In this document: piece after piece, positions 8,948 through 18,780 of the stretch | Position numbering within the stretch: the stretch's first letter is position 1 | Layout of the letters: the number at the start of each line of letters is the position of its first letter | Assembly (NCBI GenBank): GCA_945643635.1 | Contig: CALZFC010000059.1 | Coordinates: 357,501 to 421,500, forward strand | From: Allodiplogaster sudhausi | Lineage: Eukaryota > Nematoda > Chromadorea > Rhabditida > Diplogasteridae | Length of the DNA stretch: 64,000 nucleotides | Direction: 5' to 3' | The notes under the pieces: generated by a model | What the model was told of the DNA's origin: nothing | The model's input: only the letters and a program-made list of their open reading frames with translations | Database searches by the model: none | Position numbers and translations under genes: made by a program

Positions 8948-9041
8948 GCAAAACAGTCAGACGCTTGACAACTACGCTTTCTTAATCGTGACTTTGACGG
9001 CAGCCTGGATTAATCTCTTTGTCATCCTCATCATGAATTGT
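8948..9041 (+). CDS. Anoctamin exon: transmembrane segment
   Basis: The acceptor is tttgcag. In phase 1 it reads QNSQTLDNYAFLIVTLTA then AWINLFVILIMNC, a hydrophobic segment matching the anoctamin TM helix just before the conserved VYEKLA-type motif. The donor TGT|GTTCGT is weak but preserves phase into the next exon. Confidence 0.65.
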
Positions 9042-9300
9042 GTTCGTCTATTATTCTTTAAATAATTTTACATTTTTGTTTAGGTGAAAGTAAGTGGAAT
9101 TATTAATTTTTTTAATTGCGCAGTAACTGGTAGGGGAATAACTTTTTTTTTTTTTTTTTAATTATTCTAGAGATTAGGGCTTCTGATGCAGCTAGTAGAC
9201 AGTGGCTTATTTTGAGGATTGAAATTTTAGATTTATTTTAGGTTCAATATTGAGAAGAAAAAATATGTGTAATATTTTTTATTCTATGTATATACTGCAG

Positions 9301-9399
9301 GTGTACTGTGTCATCGCTCTTATTCTTACGCGTTGGGAGTGCCCGCGAACACAGAACGACTTTGACAACTCATTCGCCATCAAAGTTTTCCTCTTCCAA
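9301..9399 (+). CDS. Anoctamin exon: VY...RTQNDF loop, copy 1
   Basis: The acceptor is tatactgcag and the donor CAA|GTACGG, giving 33 codons in phase 0-0. It encodes VYCVIALILTRWECPRT then NDFDNSFAIKVFLFQ, the cytosolic loop after the transmembrane segment that carries the family's conserved RT...F motif. Confidence 0.85.
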
Positions 9400-9512
9400 G
9401 TACGGGTTCTGTTTTTTCATAATTGTTTTTCTCAAAATATTTATGCACGAAAATAAAGTTTGAAGAAGAGATTGTGAGGAAAAGTTATCGGTTCTATTTT
9501 TTTTCAATTTAG

Positions 9513-9662
9513 TTTGTCAACTACTACTCATCGCTATTCTACGTGGCTTTCTTCAATGGAGTGGTGTACTGTGTCATCGCTCTTATTCTTACGCGTTGGG
9601 AGTGCCCGCGAACACAGAACGACTTTGACAACTCATTCGCCATCAATGTTTTCCTCTTCCAA
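9513..9662 (+). CDS. Anoctamin fused exon: FVNYY copy 1 plus VY...FLFQ copy 2
   Basis: The acceptor is caatttag and the donor CAA|GTACGG. The first 51 bases encode FVNYYSSLFYVAFFNGV. They run with no intron into a second copy of the preceding exon (9564-9662), in frame, 50 codons in all. One visible substitution is Lys to Asn (AIKV to AINV). This exon is the junction of the 263-bp duplication. Confidence 0.8.
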
Positions 9663-9775
9663 GTACGGGTTCTACTTTTTCATCATTTTTTCTCTCAAAA
9701 TATTTATGCACGAAAATAAAGTTTGAAAAAGAGATTGTGAGAAAAAGTTATCGGTTCTATTTTTTTTCGATTTAG

Positions 9776-9825
9776 TTTGTCAACTACTACTCATCGCTAT
9801 TCTACGTGGCTTTCTTCAATGGAGT
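9776..9825 (+). CDS. Anoctamin exon: FVNYY copy 2
   Basis: The acceptor is cgatttag. It encodes FVNYYSSLFYVAFFNG and ends at GT|GTTAGT in the phase needed by the next exon at 10091. In the undamaged gene this would follow 9301-9399 directly. Confidence 0.75.
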
Positions 9826-10010
9826 GTTAGTACTTTAATACTGCATAGGTGTAACTAATATTTGTAATGTAGATGTTTTGTCTTTTGTCTGATTAAAAAT
9901 AGGTTTGACTCTTCCATTCTGTCTGATTTGAAGCCTTTACACAAAATTTAAGCCATTTTCTTAAGGTTGTTCTTTAATTATCCCCTATTTATAACGTTCT
10001 AGTTAGCCGT

Positions 10011-10097
10011 CTACATAATTTTATTCAGAATCTCTTCATTCCTACATAATTTTATTCAGAATCTCTTCATTCCTACATAATTTTATTCAGAATCTCT
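10011..10097 (+). repeat. 31-bp repeat x3 carrying a splice acceptor
   Basis: Units start at 10011, 10042 and 10073. Each contains ctacataattttattcag followed by aatctct, so three identical AG acceptors lie 31 bases apart in front of the anoctamin exon. The third copy is partial. Confidence 0.9.
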
Positions 10098-10167
10098 CAA
10101 CTGCCGTCTTACCAGAAGGAGAAAGTAAGTGGAGGCGCATTGACGATCCAAGGAGCACGTCTAGAAG
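10091..10167 (+). CDS. Anoctamin exon: linker before CDAAGC
   Basis: Using the third acceptor, the frame reads ISQLPSYQKEKVSGGAL then TIQGARLEG, with donor AAG|GTAATT. Phases agree with both neighbours. The segment corresponds to the lumenal linker of anoctamins that precedes the conserved Cys-rich GC.L.EL motif. Confidence 0.65.
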
Positions 10168-10467
10168 GTAATTGTTTTGTTTGAAAAAAAATTTTGTAGA
10201 ATTAAAGTTAAAATACTATTGCAAAAATGACTACTCCCAAGCATATATCGTCTCAACACTCATAATTTTCGTGAAAAAAAATCGGGTTTGATTGTGATTC
10301 GCTATATTCCTATATTTTCCTCTTTTTCAAAATGATGGTATATGGCAGACGAAGAGCCGCAATCCTTTATTTATTTTAATATTTTTTATCGAGTCGTCAC
10401 TTCATGTTTTGCGCTCTCTAGCACTTTCTGATTTAAATTGTACATTTGAGTTTATTTTCCTTTACAG

Positions 10468-10567
10468 GCTGCGACGCGGCGGGCTGCTTCGCTGAGCTGG
10501 TCATCCAACTCGCTATCATTATGTGCGGCAGGCAGTTCTTCTCCGCCTTCATGGAACTTGGATATCC
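10468..10567 (+). CDS. Anoctamin exon: Cys motif and transmembrane helix
   Basis: The acceptor is tttacag. It encodes CDAAGCFAELVIQLAIIM, then GRQFFSAFMELGYP, a close match to the family C.pGGCL.EL.iQL.iIM motif. The donor CC|GTTCGT gives a Pro codon on joining to 10866. Confidence 0.8.
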
Positions 10568-10676
10568 GTTCGTTTCTTGTGTTCTCATTCAGTTTCTCTC
10601 ATCCCCTCTGCCTGTCAGTCCATTTTCTCGTCTTTTACAACTCTTTATATTTTTCTCCTCTATTTTACTTCTCTGT

Positions 10677-10820
10677 CGCTCTCTATCTCTTCTCTCTCCT
10701 CTCTCTCTCTCCCTCTCTCTCTCTCTCGCTCGCTCTCTCTCTGTCTCTCTGTCTCTCTCTCTCTCTCTGTCTCTCTCTTTCTCTCTCTCCCTTTCTCTTT
10801 CTCTCTCTCTTCTCTCTGTA
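10677..10820 (+). repeat. (CT)n microsatellite in anoctamin intron
   Basis: CT-rich tract with TCG and TGT interruptions in the intron preceding the exon at 10866. Confidence 0.95.
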
Positions 10821-10865
10821 TATGACCATTTCTTATCTTCTTCTTCCTTACTCGGTCCTTTCCAG

Positions 10866-10995
10866 ATTGATCATGAGTTGGTTCCGTCGCTGGCAGTATC
10901 TCCTGCCGCGCACCAAGAAGAGCGCTCAACAACAGCGTAAGCAGCCTAAGAAGAAATCTGACAGAAGCGGAGATGAAGTCACTCTGCGGTGGGAG
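10866..10995 (+). CDS. Anoctamin exon: basic cytosolic loop
   Basis: The acceptor is tttccag. It encodes LIMSWFRRWQYLLPRTKK, a Lys/Arg/Gln-rich loop, and ends LRWE at donor GAG|GTCAGC. Family members have RWE here followed by an acidic segment. The next expected exon was not recognised. Confidence 0.7.
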
Positions 10996-11179
10996 GTCAG
11001 CGGGTTATGGTATTGGACAGGGTTACGGTATTCGACCCAGTTCTATCCGATCCCGCCATGTATGTTAAGCGATCAACCCACGAAAGAATAATGTAATTAC
11101 AATTGCAACATTAAATTCGTACCTGAAGGAAAAAATGAGAATTAATCTCAATTAATTTGCATTTATAGTCCGTTAAAAT

Positions 11180-11223
<44 letters not shown>

Positions 11224-11292
11224 ACCCCTCCCCCTTCTCTCTCTCTCTCTCTCTCCCTCGCTTTCTCTCTCTTCTCTCTCTCTCTCTCTCTT

Positions 11293-11329
<37 letters not shown>

Positions 11330-11481
11330 AAGAATTTATGTAAGAGAATTCATTGAGTTTTTTTTAAGTCAATACTTTCTGAAAATTTGGCCAGTATTGG
11401 AACTATTGTGCAGGTAGTTTAGTATTTGTCTGAATATTTGTGAAGTTTGAATATTTGTGAATAGAATATATTTATTTGCAG
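10996..11481. other. Intron with missing anoctamin exon; (CT)n at 11182-11327
   Basis: The upstream exon ends in phase 0 and the downstream one begins with 2 bases of a codon, so an exon is required between them. A 39-base candidate between ttggacag and CAT|GTATGT (11021-11059) does not have the right phase and shows no family motif. A long CT tract occupies the second half. Confidence 0.5.
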
Positions 11482-11564
11482 TAATCCAGTTAGGCTTCAT
11501 CACTCTCTTCGTAGCCGCGTTTCCGCTGGCTCCATTCTTCGTTCTTCTTAATAGCATCATAGGG
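11482..11564 (+). CDS. Anoctamin exon: TLFVAAFPLAP helix
   Basis: The acceptor is atttgcag. It encodes IQLGFITLFVAAFPLAPF then FVLLNSIIG with donor GGG|GTACAA. TLFVAAFPLAP is one of the most conserved anoctamin motifs. Confidence 0.85.
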
Positions 11565-11839
11565 GTACAATGAGTATTATAATTGAACATGACCCTATAA
11601 TTATTTTTTTGACATTCCTGACTCATGGGATAATTAATATATAATACCTCTTAATCCCGAATTACTTCCAAGTTCCCGAATTTCTCATTCACCAAAAGTA
11701 AAAAAAGTGTTTAAATCCACAAAAACTGCCAAACAGATATTTTAAACGGAATTAATAATATTGAGAGTTACAATAATCGATAATAAGGCTGATAATACGT
11801 TCAGCTGATAATACGTTCACGCCCTAAATTTTACTTCAG

Positions 11840-11936
11840 ATTCGTCTGGATGCATACAAGTTCCTCGAGACGGCGCAGCGTCCAATGAAGGAAGGAGATT
11901 CTCGAGCTCCTCTCCAACTTCGCCGTTACCATCAAA
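11840..11936 (+). pseudogene. Anoctamin exon with frameshift
   Basis: The acceptor is tacttcag and the donor AAA|GTAAGT. The 5' half reads IRLDAYKFLETAQRPMK (phase 0 from the previous exon). The 3' half matches the family only in another frame, as ILELLSNFAVTIK. The exon is 97 bases, one off a codon multiple. About eight residues that normally lie between RP and ILE are also absent, so a small deletion with frame loss is likely. Confidence 0.7.
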
Positions 11937-12108
11937 GTAAGTCTGGGGAATTATGCAATTATGTAAGTAAAGATTTTTGGACATTTTATTCGATTCGACG
12001 GCTAAGAAAGCTATTAAAAGATGTTTTTAATGTTTTAAAGGCGTTTTTCTAATACCCTTTTATGCTTGGTGAAGAAATGTATAAAACTGTATGACAAATA
12101 TTTTGCAG

Positions 12109-12273
12109 GCGCTCGTAATCGCCTTCACGTCCGACTTCATTCCGAAACTTTACTACTCGTACTTTTACGACATTTGCCTCGACGGCTACATCGAGTGGAG
12201 TCTCTCGCACTACGACTCACGGAATCTCAATCCAAGTGGAGCTTCCGAATGGCAGCCAAGTCGTCGATTGCAG
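12109..12273 (+). CDS. Anoctamin exon: VIAFTSDFIP
   Basis: The acceptor is ttttgcag and the donor CAG|GTATGG, giving 55 codons in phase 0-0. It encodes ALVIAFTSDFIPKLYYSY, then GYIEWSLSHYDSRNLN. TSDFIP is diagnostic for anoctamins. No downstream exon with the C-terminal WH.LA.RLAFV-type motif was found. Confidence 0.85.
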
Positions 12274-12315
12274 GTATGGAAGGTGTTTTGGCGTTTTTAG
12301 CAATCCAAGATTTGA

Positions 12316-12352
<37 letters not shown>

Positions 12353-12408
12353 TTCTTTCACTTCTCTCTCTCTCTTTCTTTCACTTCTCTCTCCCTCTTT
12401 CTTTCACT

Positions 12409-12443
<35 letters not shown>

Positions 12444-12515
12444 TCTCTATTTCTCTCTCTGCACATCGCTATCTCTCTTACTCTTTCACTTCTCTTACTC
12501 TCTCTCAATTCTCCT

Positions 12516-12560
<45 letters not shown>

Positions 12561-12582
12561 CTCTCTCTCTCTCTTTATCTCT
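12316..12582 (+). repeat. (CT)n microsatellite
   Basis: Long CT tract with CTTT and CACTTC interruptions in the intron after the last anoctamin exon. Extended Ser-Leu reading frames here are by-products of the repeat. Confidence 0.95.
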
Positions 12583-12654
12583 CGTTTCACCTGGACACTT
12601 TTCTTCTCTACTCCTCGGGAATCTGTTGCCCTCATAATCTCTCCTATCTTACAG

Positions 12655-12738
12655 CCTATCAGCCGCGACCGAGCGATTCTTTCGGTGCGCCATCTCACTC
12701 ATCTGGAGATCACTCGCAGCGACTTTACAGCTTACGAG
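12655..12738 (+). CDS. Exon-like segment, possibly PTP-related
   Basis: The acceptor is atcttacag and the donor GAG|GTTACC, giving 28 codons in phase 0-0. It reads PISRDRAILSVRHLTHLE then ITRSDFTAYE. The tail resembles ITHLDITRND at 13784-13979, suggesting a duplicated exon. Membership in the phosphatase-like gene is a guess. Confidence 0.35.
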
Positions 12739-13218
12739 GTTACCTTTATATTTAATTTAAATTTTTTACGCAGCTGATTAAATCTATTATTTCGGAACCT
12801 TTTTTATTCAGCAAAAAATATTAAGTAAAAAAAAGCCAGTAAAAATAATTTTTTTTGCTGTTGATGTTAACAAAAGAACGTGAGTATACAGTTGGGCGTG
12901 TAAAATTACGGCAATAATTTGCTCATAATTTTGGACCTCTATTGTTCCAAAAGAATGTTTCTCTGCAGTTACTAATATCATCAGGAGATATCGCTTCTCT
13001 CCCTTTTCCTCTTTCTCGCCACCTTATCACTTCCAGGTTGGCACGCTTTTTTATGTACATTTATTTCATCTTTAATTTTTAATTTTTATTTTATTGTGCA
13101 TGGGATAAGAGTTAATTAGCGTTTAGTGTGAATTATACCATGTTCAACCGAGGAAACAGTCGAGAAAAAAAGTTTCGCCGACTGAGAATCTTTCCATTAG
13201 CAAACTCTCGGTTTGCAG
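12739..13218. other. AT-rich stretch without gene
   Basis: I see no exon. T-rich sequence separates the preceding exon-like segment from the PTP-like exon at 13219. Confidence 0.4.
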
Positions 13219-13394
13219 TGGCACCACCGAATTCTTCCACGCCTCGTACATCCAAGGCGGCCCTCTCAACAAGACATTCATCTGTGCAAAGGCACCGCTC
13301 TCGAATATTTAGGTACCTACTCTCCCTCTCTCTCTCTGTCCCTCTCTCTCTCTCTCTCTCTCTCCCTCTCTGTCTGTCTTTCTTTCTCGCTCGT

Positions 13395-13430
<36 letters not shown>

Positions 13431-14195
13431 TTTGTCCGTCTAGTTATTCGAATTTTCCGATGTTTTGACACTTCCTCGCTGAATAACCTGTTTTTTTTTT
13501 AAGATCGACTACTTAAGAATGGTCTGGCAAGAGCGTTCTGAACTCAAAGGTTATGATCTGCGAGGCAGTCGATGGAGAGACTCTGGCGCCCACGAAGAAG
13601 CGACTGCCTAATTTTTGCCCCTTTTACTGGCTCAGGTTGGAAGAGATTGATAGAGAGATAGAGAGAGAGAGAGAGAGATAAAGATGGAGGCAGGGAGATG
13701 TGCAAATTGATAAACATAAACCAGATGTTTTTGACAATGAGATGCGAGTGTGATCCGTTCGGTTTGGAGTGCTGACTTCCAAGAATGTTCGTGTAGATGG
13801 CACTGCGGATCCTCTCAAGATCACTCATCTGGACATCACTCGCAACGACTCGACAGCTGGTGCATCGACCCACTCGACCCGGAGAGCCCCAAGCTGGCGC
13901 CGAACTTCTTCGATCGCTGTTCAGCGAATGGAACAGTGCCAAGCCGGTCGGAGAGACGGTTCAACTGAAAGCATAGGCCGTAAGTGTGACAAATTATTTT
14001 ATTTGGAAATATTGTATTTTTTATGAAACGAAGCCATCTTTACAATATGTACAAAATTAATAATCACAAATGTTCTAGGTAAAGAAACTTCTCGGGCATC
14101 AACCGCAAGTGCAGCACAAGTGGCGACGCGAGGACTCCTGCAGCTGCACGCTCGGCAGCGATGGACGCCGCAAAGGCGTCGCCTGCTCTTCTTCT
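13219..14195 (+). pseudogene. Protein-tyrosine-phosphatase-like gene fragment with lesions
   Basis: Classical PTPs remove phosphate from tyrosine through a CX5R loop. Exon 13219-13312 reads FFHASYIQGGPLNKTFIC, then AKAPLSN, matching the YINASYI...yIatQgPlpnT motif. Exon 13504-13635 reads DYLRMVWQERS, then in another frame KVMICEAVDGE, matching DFWrMvwe...iVMLt..vE. Exon 13784-13979 has NVRVDGTADPLKITHLDI, the following beta region. Near 14110 KCSTSGDART may be a remnant of HCSAGIGRTG, with one residue too many and His lost. A TAG sits directly before the first donor (13310-13312), and the second exon is frameshifted near 13541. It looks non-functional. The similarity is recognised by eye only. 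Confidence 0.5.
13319..13428 (+). repeat. (CT)n microsatellite
   Basis: CT tract with TCTGT and TTTC interruptions in the intron between the two first PTP-like exons. Confidence 0.95.
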
Positions 14196-14360
14196 CTCTC
14201 TCGCTCTCTCTCTCTCTCTCACCTGAGCACTCACTGTCTGCCTCTCACTCTCTCTCTCGCGCTCTCTCTCTCTCTCTTCTCTTTCTCTCCCTCCCTCTCT
14301 CTCTCTTTCTTTTTCTCTCTCTTTCTTTTTCTCTCTCTTTCTCTCTTTCTCCCTCTCACG
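14196..14360 (+). repeat. (CT)n microsatellite
   Basis: CT-rich tract beginning directly after the last PTP-like segment. Confidence 0.95.
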
Positions 14361-16100
14361 AGCGGCCTCCAACAGGAATGTCAGTTCTTTTCCGTTGCCT
14401 TAGATGCGCGAGTCGACCAAAAGAAAGAAAGTCAGGACACGATCTAAGAAGAACAATTCTTTTTTTTTGTTGAATAATTTTCTAACTTTTTCAAGGCAGA
14501 GGTTTTTTTTGTACATCAGAATTTTTTTGGGCTGGCAGCCAGTGCTTAACCAATACGCAAGGTTGACATCGAACCGGGATGGGGGATACAATGTCATCTT
14601 TGGTCATGTTGATATAAAAAAAAAACTGCGCATCACGATCGCAACGTCATTCTCACTTGAAAACTGGACGCTGTGGAATTTTGAACCATTCGGCACTGCT
14701 GTCAGCCAAGAAGTCATATTGTAATGGAATGTGTTTTAACAGTGCTGATTAGTATCACGTACTTATCTACAAATCATATGGACAATATCAACAATAGCAA
14801 GAAAGTTGTTGTTTCTGATGTGCTCAGAAAGTAGTCGGAAGAGAAGGGCACGTTTTCGAGAGAATGTAAAGAAAAAATCCGAGATGTGTCCTGAAGAGAA
14901 CAATCAAATATTTCTGCTGCTGCTTTCGACATGTTCGATAATATTCATTCATCCACAAGTAATATTTATCACGGTTACATATTTACTCACTCACCACTCA
15001 ACTTAGTATTTTTGCAACCAGCTATACCTTACCGTGCTTTTCGAATCCCATTTATGTTAGAATCTTCAAAGCCCGTTTGGCTTTTACTTTTTTTCAAATA
15101 AAGTCATAAAATGTTATCCTAGTCAGCTTTTTTCAGGCTATTCAGCCTTCCTCTAGTTGTTTCGTGTTATATTTAATTTCGTTCGCTTCCCTTCTCATCA
15201 ACCACGATGAGCCACGTCCCTTCTGACCACCCAGGAGGCGGCCTCCGACCGGCTTGTTAGTTCTTTTTTCTTGTCTTTTTTGCGCGAGTTAGGTAAAAAG
15301 AGTCTGGTTTTGGTTTTATTTTTTCATGACCAATCGACCACAACAAAGAAAATCAATTCCCATGAGACAATCGACACAATTGCTCGCCAATCTTATCTGG
15401 TCAAGGCAGTGGTGTTGGGAGGGTGTGTGGGATTATACGGGCATATGTTGACTTCTTAATCAAACAAATAATTTGGTCTCGAGAGTATATTTGCACGCGA
15501 TGACTGTTGATGGCAAAGTACCCTCTAATATGTACTTTATCGAGAATACATTCGTTGTGCCAGTTCCGTGAAGTTTTGCCCGTTTGCAACACCTTATTCC
15601 TGTTGATAAATTCCACATCTCGTTTCCTTCTGCACATCGTATATTTATTGCTAATTTGTTCCGCTTGTTGAATGGATTTATACAACAACCCTCTATTCGT
15701 TCCATGTTTTCCGAGATGCTCATAAACATTTTCTGATAAATTAAAGGTGAAGTTGTTTAAGATATGATGATTCTCGTTATTCTCGAAGAATAATACTTCT
15801 TATTAATTAAACTTCTATTTAACTATAGTTCTACTCAAAATGCCAAGGCTCAAATTCACTTATGCTTAATAATAAATTCAGTCTCAAGCTAGGATCAGAA
15901 ATGAAGAAGAGGATCTCGGCCTCCGTTTGATATATCGTCAACATCGAACACTTCGAGTTGGTTGCTACTACTATGGATGATACTTACTTACCTTAGGCCA
16001 TTTGTTTAACTTGTTAAAACAAGCATCGATATGAATTTTCCGCTTAATAATCGTAGCACTGTCAATAGGTTTCATTGCTCTAATTAAAATCTCTCTTTAG
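14361..16100. other. Non-coding stretch with dispersed repeat copies
   Basis: No convincing exon. 14365-14415 and 15238-15290 are similar to each other (gcggcctcc, a gttcttttt-like stretch, then gcgcgag). 15250-15340 is an inverted copy of 17575-17660, with tggtcgattggtcatg and aactcg[ct]gcaaaaaag shared after reverse complementing. The rest is AT-rich without features I can name. Confidence 0.45.
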
Positions 16101-17000
16101 AACGAGGCTTCATTTACATGTCTTCGAGGATGCCCAAGGAGACTCGTCTTCTAGGTTTAATGTTTGTTCTTGTAAATAAACAAACACACCATCACTTGCC
16201 TCCGGTTTTTTTGTTCAACATAATGTTTAAACAGGCCTCTCTATATGGATACTCTGCCATAAAAAAATTAAAATTGCCACATTGTTCCTTGGTTTTATCA
16301 CTACAACTAAAATCTTTCTTCTTCTCCAGACGTGCCGCTTCGCGTCCGTTGCCTGAAACGGATGGCCTTCATGTACTTCTCGTACTCGGTGCACCCTCCT
16401 CCTCCAGAACGAGCCTTACTTACTCGTCTTGGAGGATTGCTGAAACTCTTCAGCGATGCCATCTCTAGGTTTGATATTTATTCTTGTAAATGAATTGTAA
16501 ATTTATTAAGTTTATTTTTTACTTGCAAATTTAATAAATTTATTCTCGTAAATAATTTGAACACTTGGCTCCTTGTTTTTATTAAACATAACGCTAAACA
16601 TAACCTCTTTATGCATAGTCTACCATTAAAAATTGTAAATCCATTAAAAAAATTAATTCCCTGGTCGTAATATTATATTTAAAATGTTTCTTCTTCTTCA
16701 GGCGCGTAGCTCTATGTCCGTGGCCTGAAGCGGATGGCCTTCATTTACTTCTCGTATTCGGAGAACCCTCCTCCACAACGCGCCATCTTCATCAACGCGT
16801 TCTCTAGGTTTACTATTTATTCTTGCTTATAAGTACATGATTACTTCCTTCAGGTCTTTTGTATAACGTTATAATGAAATTATCCTCTATATGTACAATC
16901 TAGTATTTTAATTTTGAATATTACACGTTTTATTACTCTAATTAAAACCTTTCTTCTTCTCCAGGTACGTACCACGCCACCCACGCCTCCGTATCCTGAA
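16101..17000 (+). repeat. Four tandem exon-plus-intron units (LKRMAF family)
   Basis: Exon-like blocks at 16101-16154, 16330-16468, 16702-16807 and from 16975 follow similar introns ending in tttcttcttctccag-type acceptors and beginning ggttta.tatttattcttg. The second block reads VPLRVRCLKRMAFMYFSY and the third LKRMAFIYFSYSENPPPQ, but the third has a TAG between its acceptor and this frame. The first and fourth are more degenerate. I do not recognise the protein. The units look like duplications of one exon with its intron, now decaying. Confidence 0.6.
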
Positions 17001-17061
17001 TCATAAGTCGGCTTCGACTTTTCGCGCACAAGTCGTTTCGCTCGGAACCTGCCATCTTCAA

Positions 17062-18780
17062 TAATCCTTACCCCCTCCCTTCCCCATTCTTACGACTTCC
17101 ATGATAGTGAGTCCCGGATTTGTTGTGATTATGATTGCCGCGTAGTACATTTACATCTAGTAGATTTGTAAAGTGTATACCATTATTTTTTTGCATTCCC
17201 CACACCATCCTACTCCCCCATCAGGCTATTCAGCCTGATTAAAGTCATGGTACATGATCGACTGGCTGTTCATGTAAATGTTCCAGTGAATACTTCTTTT
17301 CTGTTGTTTGCAGTGTAGCTACAGCATTGTTTTCGAGAGTATTGATTGCTATCTTATCTCCTCTATTTTTTTTTGCTTTGCCACGTCGCGGGCCAAGGGT
17401 TTCGCGCAGATATGTTTATGGAAAGAAAATCACTGCTTGTTGACTAGTGACTTACTGCGTTGATTTCGAGCTAGTGAAAGGGATTGGGGTTTCTTACCCA
17501 GCCTCTCTGCCTTGTCAGATTAGATTGGAGGGGAAATGAACAGGCGATTCCCATATCTTAATTTATCGTGTCGATGGTCGATTGGTCATGGAAAAAAGAA
17601 AATCTAAACCAAACTTTTTTTTAACCTAACTCGTGCAAAAAAGACACTGAAGGAGACACTGCAGGAAGGCCAGAGGTTGACTCCGTCGCACAGCTGATCA
17701 TCACCCGCAGAAATTCATGGTAATTTTTTTTTCGTTTTCTTCGTTGCCTGGTGACTGCCGTCTACAATATTCCCCCTCTTTCCTTTCCCATTGCTTTTGA
17801 CTACCATGGTAGAGAGTCCCCGATTTGTAATTATTATGTTTTTATGAGTTCCACATAATAAATCTTATTTTACTAGATTTCTGAATTATTCCTCAGTATT
17901 TTTTTGCATTTTGCTTTTTTCCGATATGTCCCATTCTTAATTTGTTTGCTTCTTATTAGCTGATGAGACTAATTATTGCCGAAATATGAGCAATGAGAAA
18001 CTTATAGAACTGTTAGTCCCTAGAGACATTACCAACACGATATGCCCCCTTCTTAACTTTTTTGCTTATTAGCTGATGAAACTACTTATTGCCGAAATAT
18101 GTGCAATGAGAAACTTATAGTTCTGTCAGTCCATAGAGACGTTACCAACACCCTTCGATCCGTCTCTCCGTCCATCCTTGCCAGCATGCATACAGTTATT
18201 ATGCCTGAACAACTAGACTGTTCATGTACATTTGCTGGGATTACTTGTTTTCTATATTTTTTCAGTTCAGCAGTAGCATCGTTTTTCAATAATACTGATT
18301 TGCATTTTCTCTCCTCTATTTTCATTCTTTCTCAATTCTTTTCTTTGCCTCGTCGGAAGCAGCGCAGAAATACTAATCGTAATTTTGGTAGATAAACAAA
18401 GTGTATTTCAATAACACAATAAAAGACATGCACAATTATGATTATCAGCAACAAGAACAAACACATTAAAAGACAGGTCGGAAGGTGTCGCGCAGATATG
18501 TCTACGGAATGCTAACTGCTTGCATATTGCATACTAGTTAAAAGATTCTGGACTTGATTTGCAACTCTTTAGCTTAGACGTAGTAAGTAGGTCAGTCAAA
18601 ATCTAATTTTTCTTTCATTTCTAGTCAAAATCTCTGCCTTCTCAGGTTGGATTATTATGGAAACAGACGATTCTCTTGTTTTAATTTGTGTGTCCATGGT
18701 TGAGTGGTCATTTTGTTCTTTCCTTAATAAAACTCGCGCACAAAAGGCATGAGGAGACAGTACAGGGCTCTCTCTCACTC
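17062..18780 (+). repeat. Diverged direct duplication (about 0.7-1 kb units)
   Basis: 17062-17765 and 17768-18780 share a series of landmarks in order: a CT-rich start, gactnccatg.tag.gagtccc, ctgttcatgta.atg, tctcctctatttt, tcgcgcagatatgt.tacgg-like and aactcgngcaaaa. The second copy is longer because of the 116-bp duplication at 17922 and extra sequence near 18390-18475. No coding region was recognised in either. Confidence 0.55.
17922..18151 (+). repeat. 116-bp tandem duplication
   Basis: Units begin cgatatg at 17922 and 18038 and share agctgatga.act, attgccgaaatatg and gcaatgagaaacttatag. Both end in accaacac. A few substitutions separate them. Confidence 0.85.

Larger units (their letters stand above)
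9301..9826 (+). repeat. 263-bp tandem duplication inside the anoctamin gene
   Basis: 9301-9563 is repeated at 9564-9826 with a handful of differences. The unit contains one exon, a 113-base intron and part of the next exon. The duplicate begins where GGAGTG meets GTGTAC, so a short GTG homology is present at the junction. Confidence 0.9.
8948..12273 (+). pseudogene. Anoctamin (TMEM16) gene segment, damaged
   Basis: Anoctamins are multi-pass membrane proteins acting as calcium-activated chloride channels or lipid scramblases. Exons in order carry family landmarks: INLFVILIMN, RWECPRTQNDF, FVNYYSSLFYVAFF, CDAAGCFAELVIQLAIIM, LFVAAFPLAPFF, IRLDAYKF and ALVIAFTSDFIP. Most junctions agree in phase, so this was a real gene. 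Lesions are a 263-bp tandem duplication of two exons, absence of the exon normally holding the LFDEYLEM-type motif, and an exon of 97 bases (11840-11936) whose two ends are in different frames. The N-terminal half and the C-terminal transmembrane region were not found. It is either a decaying copy or a gene with assembly errors. Confidence 0.75.

Noticed and set aside
9514..9726. Independent 70-codon frame in the anoctamin duplication
   Set aside because: It is an out-of-frame shadow of the FVNYY and VY exons, which match the family in the other frame.
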